From positions 4,309,501 through 4,373,500 of the forward strand of contig BSYQ01000005.1 of NCBI GenBank assembly GCA_030272585.1: a stretch of DNA of 64,000 nt, written 5' to 3'. Each line of letters starts with the position of its first letter. Within the stretch, counting starts at the first letter, position 1. The position numbers were made by a program, and so were the translations under genes. Below are positions 53,401-61,004 of the stretch, one piece after another. The notes under the pieces are model-generated. The model saw only the letters and a program-made list of their open reading frames with translations. It did not search any database and was not told where the DNA came from. The stretch is from Bryopsis sp. KO-2023 (Eukaryota; Chlorophyta; Ulvophyceae; Bryopsidales; Bryopsidaceae).

Positions 53401-54564
53401 CCACTCCCGATACCGACAACAAAGTGGGAACAGATCACCACTGACCTCGTGACTGATTTACCAAAGTCACGTGGGTTCACCGCCATCGCGGTATTTGTTG
53501 ATCGGTTAACCAAGTACGTTCGCTTCGCACCCTGCACCAAGGAAATAACCGCCCCGGAATATGCTCAGTTGTTTGTGGACAAAATATACAAACACTATGG
53601 CCTCCCCAAAGTGATAATTTCCGATCGAGACCCCAGATTCACAAGTTCCTTCTGGCGGTCTTTATTTTCACTTCTGGGAACCCAACTCCGAATGAGCACA
53701 GCCTACCACCCACAAACAGATGGGCAGTCAGAGGTTACTATTCGGGTGTTGGAAGACTTTTTGCGGCCTTATGTGGAGCGGTATCCAGACCGCTGGGTTG
53801 ATTTCTTGGCGACAGCGGAATTTGCTGCCAACAACTCCCGCAATGTGTCAACCGGCTATGCCCCAGCACACTTGTTGTATGGGCAGCATATGGGACAAAT
53901 TACCGTGCAGAAAAAGTTAACGGCGAAAGAAGAGTCCGAAATGGCAACCGAAATGGTGAAACGAATGGACGAGCAACTGCAGCAGGCAAAGCAGCAGTAT
54001 GCAACCGCACAAGAGCGGATGTGTGTCCAAGCGAACAAACGGCGGCGGGAAGTAATCTTCAAAGAAGGGGATGAAGTTTTGGTGCGGAGTACATTTATTC
54101 CGCTGCAATCCTTGCAAAAGATCCCACCAAAAATCCGCCGGAGGTTTGTCGGGCCATTCAAAGTGGACAAAGCGATATCCACAGTCGCTTATCGCCTGCA
54201 ACTACCACCCCATTGGACTATTCATTCTACCTTCCATGTCTCCAAGCTGAAGGCATACAACCGCTTGTCAAAAGATGATGAGCGGGAGGTGGAACCTCCC
54301 GAAGGGGAGTTGGTGGATGGCGCCATTGAATATGAGGTCGAGCGTATTCTGCGGGATCGAGGCACACCCAACCGTCGGGAGTACTTGATTCTGTGGAAGG
54401 GCTATGATTTGATGGAAGCCACCTGGGAGCCAGAAGCCCACCTGGCCAATGCCAGCGATATCTTGGCAGAGTATCTCAGAAACCGCACGCGCTTGCCGAC
54501 CAAAGAGGAAATCCGCTCTAAGCGGGAAGAAAGGCGGACAAGGCGGCGGAAACAACCTCTTTAG
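50455..54564 (+). CDS. Element B pol: PR, RT, RNase H, integrase, chromodomain
   Basis: 1,369 residues from an ATG at 50455, in the -1 frame relative to gag, consistent with the frameshifting known in Ty3 relatives; internal initiation is the alternative. The N-terminus is very basic (RRKRARRRRYRHRRR). Then come the retropepsin with LDCGAT (193-198), RT (about 440-600) with SPWGAPILFVPKKDGG, YTKIDLRSGYWQFPV and FIDD (579-582), RNase H (about 690-810), an H2C2 finger ending CPVCQRTKAD, integrase core (TTDLVTDLPKSRG, ISDRDPRFTSSFW, TAYHPQTDGQSE) and a chromodomain near the end (YLILWKGYDLMEATWEPEAH). A 320-base gap separates it from the third ORF. Confidence 0.93.
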   Translation: MAKRSRRIEETSLHAARRKRARRRRYRHRRRQKLRESRAREREGKKKTEKESKRNPAQRAENPLMSTKLGDKERMDDSSTVILSTSGRELAESVGSVHEDSGSSSGDSNLESIPPCGEKQASEGSVKSLDRTSPRVPSDADARGASDRKKQPGVEGGDYLQDSFNPLVNNHHLKFMGYELKGRIGGVSISAYLDCGATENYVAQKLVDRLGLEFSSCNKTVSLANGSVCNVDKRCGNINMQLGGYKTQFSADVFPHLTYDIVLGLPWLIANNPSINFAQGTINIRQGQGWITVPVKERPTDYLQLANETTPLITHKKIFRYIKKQTEATDSLAYLVVVRESDPTDSNHLMQYPYEGVTVDSLQTSAGTNTPQETEVPKLLHDQMHPDIRSVVEEYSHIFPKDLPPGIPPVRKGHEFKIDLEDESMSPIHRPLYKLSPAELDEVRTQVDYLLEQRKIRPSESPWGAPILFVPKKDGGLRMCVDYRWINHYTIKNRYPLPLPEELMDRLAKAKIYTKIDLRSGYWQFPVRPKDTPKTAFRTRYGHFEFLVCPFGMSNCPAQFQTMVQDLLGEFLDHFVVVFIDDILVFSNSVEEHVDHLKQVFERLHKHKLYAKASKCEVGVSETDYLGYHLSGKGLQPMSDKVRAIQEWKELSSVGDVRSFLGMVSYYRKFIPEFARIAGPLHDLIKKNHVWTWGPIQREAFSKLKQKITRTPILLLPDPLLRYTVITDASGTAYGAVLCQDHGKGLQPIAYLSRRLKPAETRYSAYERELGAVAYALSQWRHYLEGAPGEVTVMTDHQPITHFMTQAKMSRTQSRWYTSGYFDSIDPKIVYVPGKANVLADALSRSLPDSQDQIHALSAWVVDEADAWKTAIAADPKLQAEVAKIQEGKPTKLSFEDGWLYYQATPTSDKVLVVPNGYRKKVMGEFHDVPSAGHAGAARTSDVLQRYYWWKGVGKDVQAYVRTCPVCQRTKADTTKQKGLLHPLPIPTTKWEQITTDLVTDLPKSRGFTAIAVFVDRLTKYVRFAPCTKEITAPEYAQLFVDKIYKHYGLPKVIISDRDPRFTSSFWRSLFSLLGTQLRMSTAYHPQTDGQSEVTIRVLEDFLRPYVERYPDRWVDFLATAEFAANNSRNVSTGYAPAHLLYGQHMGQITVQKKLTAKEESEMATEMVKRMDEQLQQAKQQYATAQERMCVQANKRRREVIFKEGDEVLVRSTFIPLQSLQKIPPKIRRRFVGPFKVDKAISTVAYRLQLPPHWTIHSTFHVSKLKAYNRLSKDDEREVEPPEGELVDGAIEYEVERILRDRGTPNRREYLILWKGYDLMEATWEPEAHLANASDILAEYLRNRTRLPTKEEIRSKREERRTRRRKQPL

Positions 54565-54884
54565 ATGATACAGGTTGATATGGGGAAGGGAACGATGGTT
54601 GATGTGTTGGTATCAGTTCACCCATAATCAAATACATCTAAGAGCGAGCTACAGAGAGCTGAGTCAAGATAGCGAGGGTAATATCAAAGCGGGCTAGAAC
54701 CTTGGATGAGACGACACTCAATAGAGGAAGTCTTCCATCAGTGACAAGTGAGTGACTCTATCACTTGTATAAACTAGCTAGGCTGCAACCCTCCAGCCCT
54801 ATTTCGTCAAAAGTTTACGCCGAGCGCACTGAACCTTCAGAAGCAACCGCCACCAGAGCAAACATTAAAAGCATTTGCATCAAA
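54565..54884 (+). other. Gap between pol and third ORF of element B
   Basis: No ORF of its own with an ATG. A pyrimidine-rich stretch ending in AG (CTGCAACCCTCCAG, near 54783-54796) could be a splice acceptor for a subgenomic mRNA of the third ORF, as known for env-like ORFs; this is inference. Confidence 0.45.
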
Positions 54885-56765
54885 ATGTCTGGAACATCCG
54901 AGCATTTGGAGCGACTCCGTCAGCAGAGGGATGAGTGGAAAGCAAAGGCAGAGGCCTTGGAAACGGAGCTCGCGGAAGCCTTAGAATCTGGAACTGAGGC
55001 GGTGGAATCACATGCAAATGTGGCGGCGGATTACGAAAAATTACACAAGAAGCTTCAGGAGGGTGTGACAAAAAGAGATGAGCAGGAGGCGGAAATCTGT
55101 GAGCTGGCGGCGGAACTCCGGGAAGCAAAAGAGGAAAGGGCGGCGGAAAAAACTAAGCTGGAGGCGGATTGGACCAATCGATACCGGGCTCTTCAACAGC
55201 AGTTGAGTGATGCTCAAGTGAAAGCCCGCGGTGCGGAAGCGGAACTCAAGACTATCAAAAGAGAGTTATCCGCGCAAGAGGAAGAAAATTCCGCAAAGGA
55301 TCAAGTAATTTCCGCGCGGAATCAAGAAATTTCCGCGAAAGCCAAGGAAATTACCCAGCTGACCACCGATCTGGCCCTCTCCCGGAAAACAGCCACCAAA
55401 GCTCAGGCGGATACCGAATGGTATCACAAGGAGAATAAGCAGCTCATCAGTGAGGCGGAGAAACGCTACCGCAACCTCGTCACGGTCCAAAAAGAGTTGG
55501 CAGCCACAAAAGCCGCTCTCGCCAAGGCGGAAAAGGGAGACGACTTCTGCAGCAGCACGACCGCCCGGGTGTTGATGTCAGAACTCGTCGCGTCCAAAGT
55601 TGAGGTCAACCGGCTTCGGGCCAACCTCATGGACATCCCGCAGTCACTCGCGAGTTTCTCACACGGACTCGTGGGAGTACGGCTGGATACCGCGAAGGCG
55701 CAGGCGCAGTTGGTACGAGACGGCCGAATAAAAGATCAGGTCGATATGCATAAGGTCAAGGAGATCACCATCACGAACGTGGACCTTACGAAGGCGCACA
55801 ATTTGGACCAAGTGAACGACTGGTTGAGCCGGATAGACGGGGCAGCGGAGAATATCTCAAAGCAATTGGCGAAACCACCCCAGAGTTCCCTTGACGATGA
55901 CGACAACGAAGACGTCATAGCGGAAGAACCGACAGGTTCAAAACCACCGCTGAGCGCGGAGGACACACAAACAAAAGCACTCGTCAAAGCAGCAATGCTC
56001 AAAGCACTCGCGGAGGCGGATGCGGAGAAAAAGAAAGCAGCCGCGGAGAAAAAGGCGGCCGCGGAAAAACAAAAAGCGGACGCGGAGAAAACACACGCGG
56101 AGAAAAAGGCGGCTGCGGAAAAACAAAAGGCGGACGCGGGAAAAACACACGCGGACGCGGGAAAACAAAAGAAGGCGGACGCGGAGAAAAAGACAACCGC
56201 CGAAACCAAGAAAGGGGAGCCGTCGACTCAGGCGGATGCGGAAAAAGTGAAGGAAGCGGAAAAAAAGGGCGCGGAGAAAAGCACCAAGCGGGGGAAGAAA
56301 CGCACACGCGCGAAGGACGCGAAAGAGCTGCGTGCAGCGCTCAAGAAGATCAAAGGCACGCACGATCCAGCACTCGCGGGAACGAAGTGCTATTACTGCG
56401 CGGGAACGCAACATGGTGTCGGGGTAAAAACCAGTTGTGGGGCACACTACGTTTGCCCTACACACTGGCCCCATCATCATGTAATGGATCGGGTCATCAA
56501 TCGGTGGCTCGCGGATAAAACTATCCGGCCGCTCGATATGACCGCGGAGCATCTTCGCCTCGGGAAACGTGCGGAGGATTTTCTTCCGCTCCCATCGCTT
56601 CCATCCCCGGATACCACTGATCAGCTCACCTTACCATGTCAGGTGTGTCGGGTCAAATCCGCAGCCTTCCCTTCAAAAACCGGTGTCAAGGAGCTTGGAT
56701 CCCGGCTGACATACATCCTACGAACGATGTGGGATCTCGAGGGCTTGGACTCGGAGACAGAGTGA
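54885..56765 (+). CDS. Element B third ORF: long coiled coil, AEK-rich repeats, Cys/His domain
   Basis: I chose the ATG at 54885 (MSGTSEHLERL), with an A at -3; the frame is open upstream to 54765 without ATG. It encodes 626 residues. About 10-260 is a continuous coiled coil (QQRDEWKAKAEALETELAEAL). About 360-490 is a low-complexity Ala/Glu/Lys repeat (AEKKAAAEKQKADAEK). The C-terminal 120 residues hold a Cys/His domain: KCYYCAGTQHG, SCGAHYVCPTHWPHHH and LPCQVCRVK, with a C-x2-C ... C-x2-H-x2-C ... C-x2-C layout as in the third ORFs of N and P. No signal peptide or membrane helix, so it is not a typical env. Function unknown; a nucleic-acid or chromatin adaptor is one possibility. Confidence 0.85.
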   Translation: MSGTSEHLERLRQQRDEWKAKAEALETELAEALESGTEAVESHANVAADYEKLHKKLQEGVTKRDEQEAEICELAAELREAKEERAAEKTKLEADWTNRYRALQQQLSDAQVKARGAEAELKTIKRELSAQEEENSAKDQVISARNQEISAKAKEITQLTTDLALSRKTATKAQADTEWYHKENKQLISEAEKRYRNLVTVQKELAATKAALAKAEKGDDFCSSTTARVLMSELVASKVEVNRLRANLMDIPQSLASFSHGLVGVRLDTAKAQAQLVRDGRIKDQVDMHKVKEITITNVDLTKAHNLDQVNDWLSRIDGAAENISKQLAKPPQSSLDDDDNEDVIAEEPTGSKPPLSAEDTQTKALVKAAMLKALAEADAEKKKAAAEKKAAAEKQKADAEKTHAEKKAAAEKQKADAGKTHADAGKQKKADAEKKTTAETKKGEPSTQADAEKVKEAEKKGAEKSTKRGKKRTRAKDAKELRAALKKIKGTHDPALAGTKCYYCAGTQHGVGVKTSCGAHYVCPTHWPHHHVMDRVINRWLADKTIRPLDMTAEHLRLGKRAEDFLPLPSLPSPDTTDQLTLPCQVCRVKSAAFPSKTGVKELGSRLTYILRTMWDLEGLDSETE

Positions 56766-56915
56766 GCGAGAGCGGAGCCAGAGCCAGAGAGTCAGAGCCG
56801 GACAGAGACAGTTTTTCCTTGGGGGTTTTCTTTTCTTTTCTTTTCTTTTCTTTTTCTTTCTTTTTGGGTTCTTCTACGGGTGTGGACACCCTTTGGGGGG
56901 GGGGGGGGGAGTAGT
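56766..56915 (+). other. Element B 3' untranslated stretch and polypurine tract
   Basis: A T-rich stretch (repeated TTTTC) is followed by a run of 14 or so G ending GAGTAGT at the LTR. The tract and its flanks (GGACACC before it) match element J. Confidence 0.8.
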
Positions 56916-56971
56916 TGATACGTTGTCGCACTCATTTTGCAGTACAAGTGTGTAGTACGGGTTAGTACGGG
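56916..56971 (+). repeat. 3' LTR of element B, first 56 bp
   Basis: TGATACGTTGTCGCACTC and onward match the 5' LTR until element X begins at 56972. Confidence 0.85.
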
Positions 56972-57521
56972 TGTAACCACAAATTACGTCGTCCTGACCG
57001 CTGGGGTCACCCCTGCAGCTGGAGTAACGGTTGCAGAGTCGTTCTTTGCAGAAATAGAACGGAAGAAGTGGGGACAGCCCCTTGGGTTTGATCACACGGG
57101 TTCACAATAGCACTCTTCACTCAAGACCCTCCCTCAAAGCTCTTTTACAACAACCCAAAGTCCGAACTCAAACAAAACAAGAAGATCCACACCAAGAAGT
57201 ACAATACCCTAAGATCAGCCATTTAAATAGGCTGCAGCCTGACTCACCCTTGTCCCATTGATCGCCTAGGATCCCACCTACTGATTAAGACAACCTAACC
57301 CATCAAGCCTAACTGATCTTTCTAACCACCCTAAGTCCACTCCCTCAGTACCAATCCCTAGGACTGTCCAACCTAGTCAACCCTGTAGCTGAACTGCTAC
57401 CTCTAGGCTGTGGTGGGACTGCTATGGCAGGACTGCCCTAACTACCCTCCCTCTACTCGACAGCACTCTGGCCCTGGCCAGTGTGACGAAATCGGTCGAG
57501 GCGACGTGGTTGGGGGTTACA
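56972..57521 (-). repeat. 3' LTR of element X (550 bp)
   Basis: TGTAACCAC...GGGGTTACA. Its inner end shares GTGACGAAAT and GGCGACGTGGTT blocks with K's LTR. The second LTR is outside the window. Confidence 0.85.
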
Positions 57522-58988
57522 GCTGTAACCACTCCCCTCCTCCCTTGACTTTTGTCCCCAAAAGTTAAACTCAACCTCCCCCACTGAACTTCTTCTGTCC
57601 CTGGTCTTTAGTTGTTAGCTAGTTGTTCCCAGAACTTCCTTTTCCAAAAAGTATCAACAAGAAAATCTTTCTCTTAACTGCCTGACTGGCTACTATGTCT
57701 GTAGACGTAGTGCTCAGAAACACAAAACAAGTGCCCACTGTTACTATTTTTCCACAACAAAACTATCCAAGGATATCAAAATGTGAACTAACAATGTTGT
57801 TCCTCAAACAGGTCCCTCCCTTTCTTCTTAATCACAGCCATCAGCTGTTCTTTGAACCCAGCGGGACTGTTCAAAGAGCACTCGAATGTAAACCAGTGGT
57901 GCTGTACTTCAATCAGTTCCCCCTTTCTTTTTTTTTTTTTTCTCATAGCCATCAGCTGTTCTTTCACCCCTATAGGTCAAAGTGACCGGTTTGTCCCTAT
58001 TTGTCCCTTGTTTATCCCCCTTTTCTTCCCCAGTTCTCTATTGAGCTCAAAAAGTATCAAAAGAAGAATCCTTTTATTTATCGACTGACTGAATACTACT
58101 CCTGCAGAAATAGTACCCAAGAACAAAATAGAACCAAAAACAAAACAAAAACCCACCCACTGCTGCTGCAGAAATACAGCAATACCAAACAAAACAACAA
58201 TACAAAACAAAACAAAACCAGAAAATACCATATTGTATTTCGCGATCCATCCGTACCACTAGTCAATCGGTCTCCGAATGGCATGGTCGTCCTTTCCTTA
58301 GTTGAACGCCTGGCTTCTGTAGAAGTTCTGCCACTTCATTTCTTTCTCCTCTCTCCGCTGTAAGCAAGGTGATGAGGTCCACTCCCAATCTCTCCCAAGC
58401 TCTCAACGGTATATGCTGCCGTAATGGATGAAGTCCCTTAGGCGCTTTCTCTCTCTCATGCTGCCGTAGCGGATATAGTTCCTTAGGCGCTTTTTAACTC
58501 TCTCTGCAGTTATGGCACGTCTGCCACACTTGCTCTTCCTCTTTTGATATACAACTCTTGCTGCAGTGCAGCTGCTGCACTCCTCTGGCTCAATCCTCTC
58601 CCGCCGATGTGCGCATTCTGTCTGTGGATATCTCGAACCACAGACTATCGTTGTTCCTCATTTGGCACCTGTCGCCATTCTCTTTCTCTGCTCAAGTACT
58701 TGAGTGGGTGAGCATCTCCTGCTACCCTTCAATATCGTCGACTTCTTCTGTGCACTTTTGCCTCAGCTTGTCTCCCAGCAGGCAAATCCTTTCTTTCCAA
58801 ATATTTCATTTGATCCTTATCCATCCATTGATCCACTTTTTCCCCCTTGATCTTTTGCAACAACAATGGTAGGCAAGAAATATGCAAAAACCTCACAAAA
58901 TTCAAGTGTCCCCTACCACTGTTGAGTACTTCCATTGGCACAACAATGGTTGCACCTTGTCAGCTCTGATCTGGGGTTCCATAGTAAA
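57522..58988 (-). other. Element X 3' region between RT ORF and LTR
   Basis: The inverted polypurine tract (ACTCCCCTCCTCCCTT) is at 57531-57546. The rest has no long minus-strand ORF. Faint traces compatible with a decayed H2C2 integrase finger lie around 58350-58750; this is a guess. It includes the tandem repeat at 58413-58502. Confidence 0.55.
58413..58502 (-). repeat. 45-bp tandem duplication in element X
   Basis: ATGCTGCCGTA...CCTTAGGCGCTTT occurs at 58413 and again at 58458. Confidence 0.75.
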
Positions 58989-61004
58989 TCATGGACGAAG
59001 CGCTGTGGAACCACTGACTATTGGATGGTCCAGCGGAACTGGAAGCCTTGTCAGTGCATCCGCATTTGCGTTACTCTTCCCAGCGCGGAACTCAATCGTG
59101 AAATCAAACTCTTGTAGGCGGAGTGCCCACCTCATCAGTTTCCCCGTCAGTTTGGTACCCGTCATCAACCATTGTAAGGCTCTTTGATCAGTCTGCAGCA
59201 CAAATTCCGTTCCGTAGATGTATGGCCGAAATAAGGTGCAAGCCCACACCACTGCTAGGCACTCCCCTTCCACTGCAGAATAATTCCTCTCAGCAGGATT
59301 GAGTCTTTTGCTGGCATAAGCCACCACATGCTCTCTCCCTTGCTCATCCTTTTGACAGAGTACTGCCCCCACAGCCTGGCTGCTCCAGTCTGTTTGCAGA
59401 ATGTATGGTAGGTGTGGCTGTGGTGGAGCCAGGACTGGTTGATCGGTAATGCTTTTCTTCAGCCTCTCAAATGCTTGTTGGTGGCGTTCCCTCCATTCAA
59501 ATGGCACATCCTTCTTCAACAACTCCGTCAGAGGTGCAGCGATCCTTGCATAGTCGCGCACAAATCTCCTGTAGTAAGAAGTAAGGCCAAGGAAGGACCG
59601 CAGAGTAGACACATCCACCGGTGGCTCCTGCATCTCCACTGTGGCTACCTTCTTCGGGTTCATTTTTATTTCCCCTTTCCCCACGATGTGGCCCAAGTAC
59701 AGCAGCTCCTCGAACCCGAAGTCCGATTTCCTCGGGCTGATCCTCAGGTTGGCCTCCTTCAACCGCTGCAGCACCTCTGCCAGGATCTCCTGATGCTTTT
59801 CCCAGGTCTCCGCATAGATGATAATATCATCCAAATACACGATCACCCCCTTCCACAGCATGGGTCCCAGTACCTCGTTCATCATCCTTTGGAAGGTCGC
59901 TGGGGCGTTACTGAGCCCGAAGGGCATCACCACAAATTCATACAGCCCCTCCTGGGTGATGAAGGCCGTTTTCTCCGCGGAGGCGGTGCTCATCCGGACC
60001 TGCCAATACCCCGACCTCAGATCCAGTGCGGTAAAGTATTTGGCCTCCGAAAACTGGTTGATCGCGTCCTCTATCCTTGGGAGGGGAAAGCTATCCCGGG
60101 TGGTCACCTTGTTAAGCTTGCGGTAATCGACGCAGAACCGCACCGACCCATCTGGCTTTGGGACTAGGACGATCGGTGAGGCCCATGGGGACTTCGACTT
60201 CCGCACCACTCCGTCCAGGAGCATCCTCGCCACCTCCGATTTTACCACCCGGTTCTCCGCGTAACTGAACCTGTAGGGGTTCTGCCTGATGGGGGGATGA
60301 TCTCCGGTGGAAATCTCGTGGTATAAGAGGTTGGTTTGCCCGACTTGATCCGAGGACCAAGCACAGGCATCGGGGTACTGCTGCAGAAGATCCAGCAGTT
60401 CCTTTCTTTGGTGGGGGGTTAGATGGGGACTAATTTTCAGTTCTTCCAATTTTTCTCTAAGTGACACCTTTTCCTCCTTTCTTTCCTTTTCTGTGGCAAA
60501 CGTTTTATTTTCTACATCAGAAGTCCCAAGGGGAACCACCCCTGCCCAAATCTGGTTTTCCTGCAGCTGAACTGCTGTCTGTCCCATTTCTTTCAACCCA
60601 AACTTTTCTTTTCTTCTTCCTTTTTCTTTCTTTCCTCTTCCCAATTCTTTTTCAGCTGCTTCCCCTTCCCTTGAATTTTCCCTTCTTTTCTTTTCTTCTT
60701 CTCCTTTTATCTCTTGTCTCACCAGAATTTCTGCTTCCACTGTTTTACTATGGTTCAAACACTGCATGGCCCATGAGTCTGGCCACAGACTTCTGGCCCT
60801 TTCTACCTCTTGTGTTTGGCGTTGCATTCTCTCTTCCTGCTCCTTGATCCTCCTGCCTGCTCGACGCCACTGTTCTCGCCTACCCGCACGTTTGCCCCTC
60901 CTCCTTCTCCTCTTTCCCCTTTTATTTCTCCTCTCAGGACCGACCCACTCTCGCCACCCCTTCAGGTGTCGCCGAAGGAGGACGTCGGTGGCCGGCCCAC
61001 TCAA
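58989..61004 (-). CDS. Element X ORF2: reverse transcriptase and RNase H
   Basis: 671 residues, overlapping the gag-protease stop by four bases in the -1 frame at a short T run, so a frameshift is the likely way it is expressed. The first 130 residues are highly charged and basic. Then STGDHPPIRQNPYRFSYAE, RT motifs SPWASPIVLVPKPDG, FTALDLRSGYWQVRM, YLDD (390-393), and RNase H (YILQTDWSSQAVGAVLC, LQTDQRALQWLM, ANADALTRLP). The frame ends shortly after RNase H with no integrase, as in K. The RT is close to K's and unlike the chromodomain elements. Confidence 0.93.
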   Translation of the reverse strand: MSGPATDVLLRRHLKGWREWVGPERRNKRGKRRRRRGKRAGRREQWRRAGRRIKEQEERMQRQTQEVERARSLWPDSWAMQCLNHSKTVEAEILVRQEIKGEEEKKRRENSREGEAAEKELGRGKKEKGRRKEKFGLKEMGQTAVQLQENQIWAGVVPLGTSDVENKTFATEKERKEEKVSLREKLEELKISPHLTPHQRKELLDLLQQYPDACAWSSDQVGQTNLLYHEISTGDHPPIRQNPYRFSYAENRVVKSEVARMLLDGVVRKSKSPWASPIVLVPKPDGSVRFCVDYRKLNKVTTRDSFPLPRIEDAINQFSEAKYFTALDLRSGYWQVRMSTASAEKTAFITQEGLYEFVVMPFGLSNAPATFQRMMNEVLGPMLWKGVIVYLDDIIIYAETWEKHQEILAEVLQRLKEANLRISPRKSDFGFEELLYLGHIVGKGEIKMNPKKVATVEMQEPPVDVSTLRSFLGLTSYYRRFVRDYARIAAPLTELLKKDVPFEWRERHQQAFERLKKSITDQPVLAPPQPHLPYILQTDWSSQAVGAVLCQKDEQGREHVVAYASKRLNPAERNYSAVEGECLAVVWACTLFRPYIYGTEFVLQTDQRALQWLMTGTKLTGKLMRWALRLQEFDFTIEFRAGKSNANADALTRLPVPLDHPIVSGSTALRP

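Larger units (their letters stand above)
46837..56971 (+). mobile_element. Element B: Ty3 chromovirus with gag, pol and third ORF
   Basis: Plus-strand element with 5' LTR (46837-47010), primer-binding site, leader, gag, pol, a third ORF, a long G-run polypurine tract and the start of the 3' LTR (56916-56971), which is interrupted by element X. All three reading frames look open over their full length. It inserted into the coding region of N. Element A is a close truncated relative. B is young: its gag is almost the same as A's and all domains are present. Confidence 0.93.

Noticed and set aside
54885-56765. Envelope protein in B's third ORF
   Set aside because: Position fits, but there is no signal peptide, hydrophobic helix or glycosylation-rich ectodomain; it is coiled coil plus Cys/His domain.
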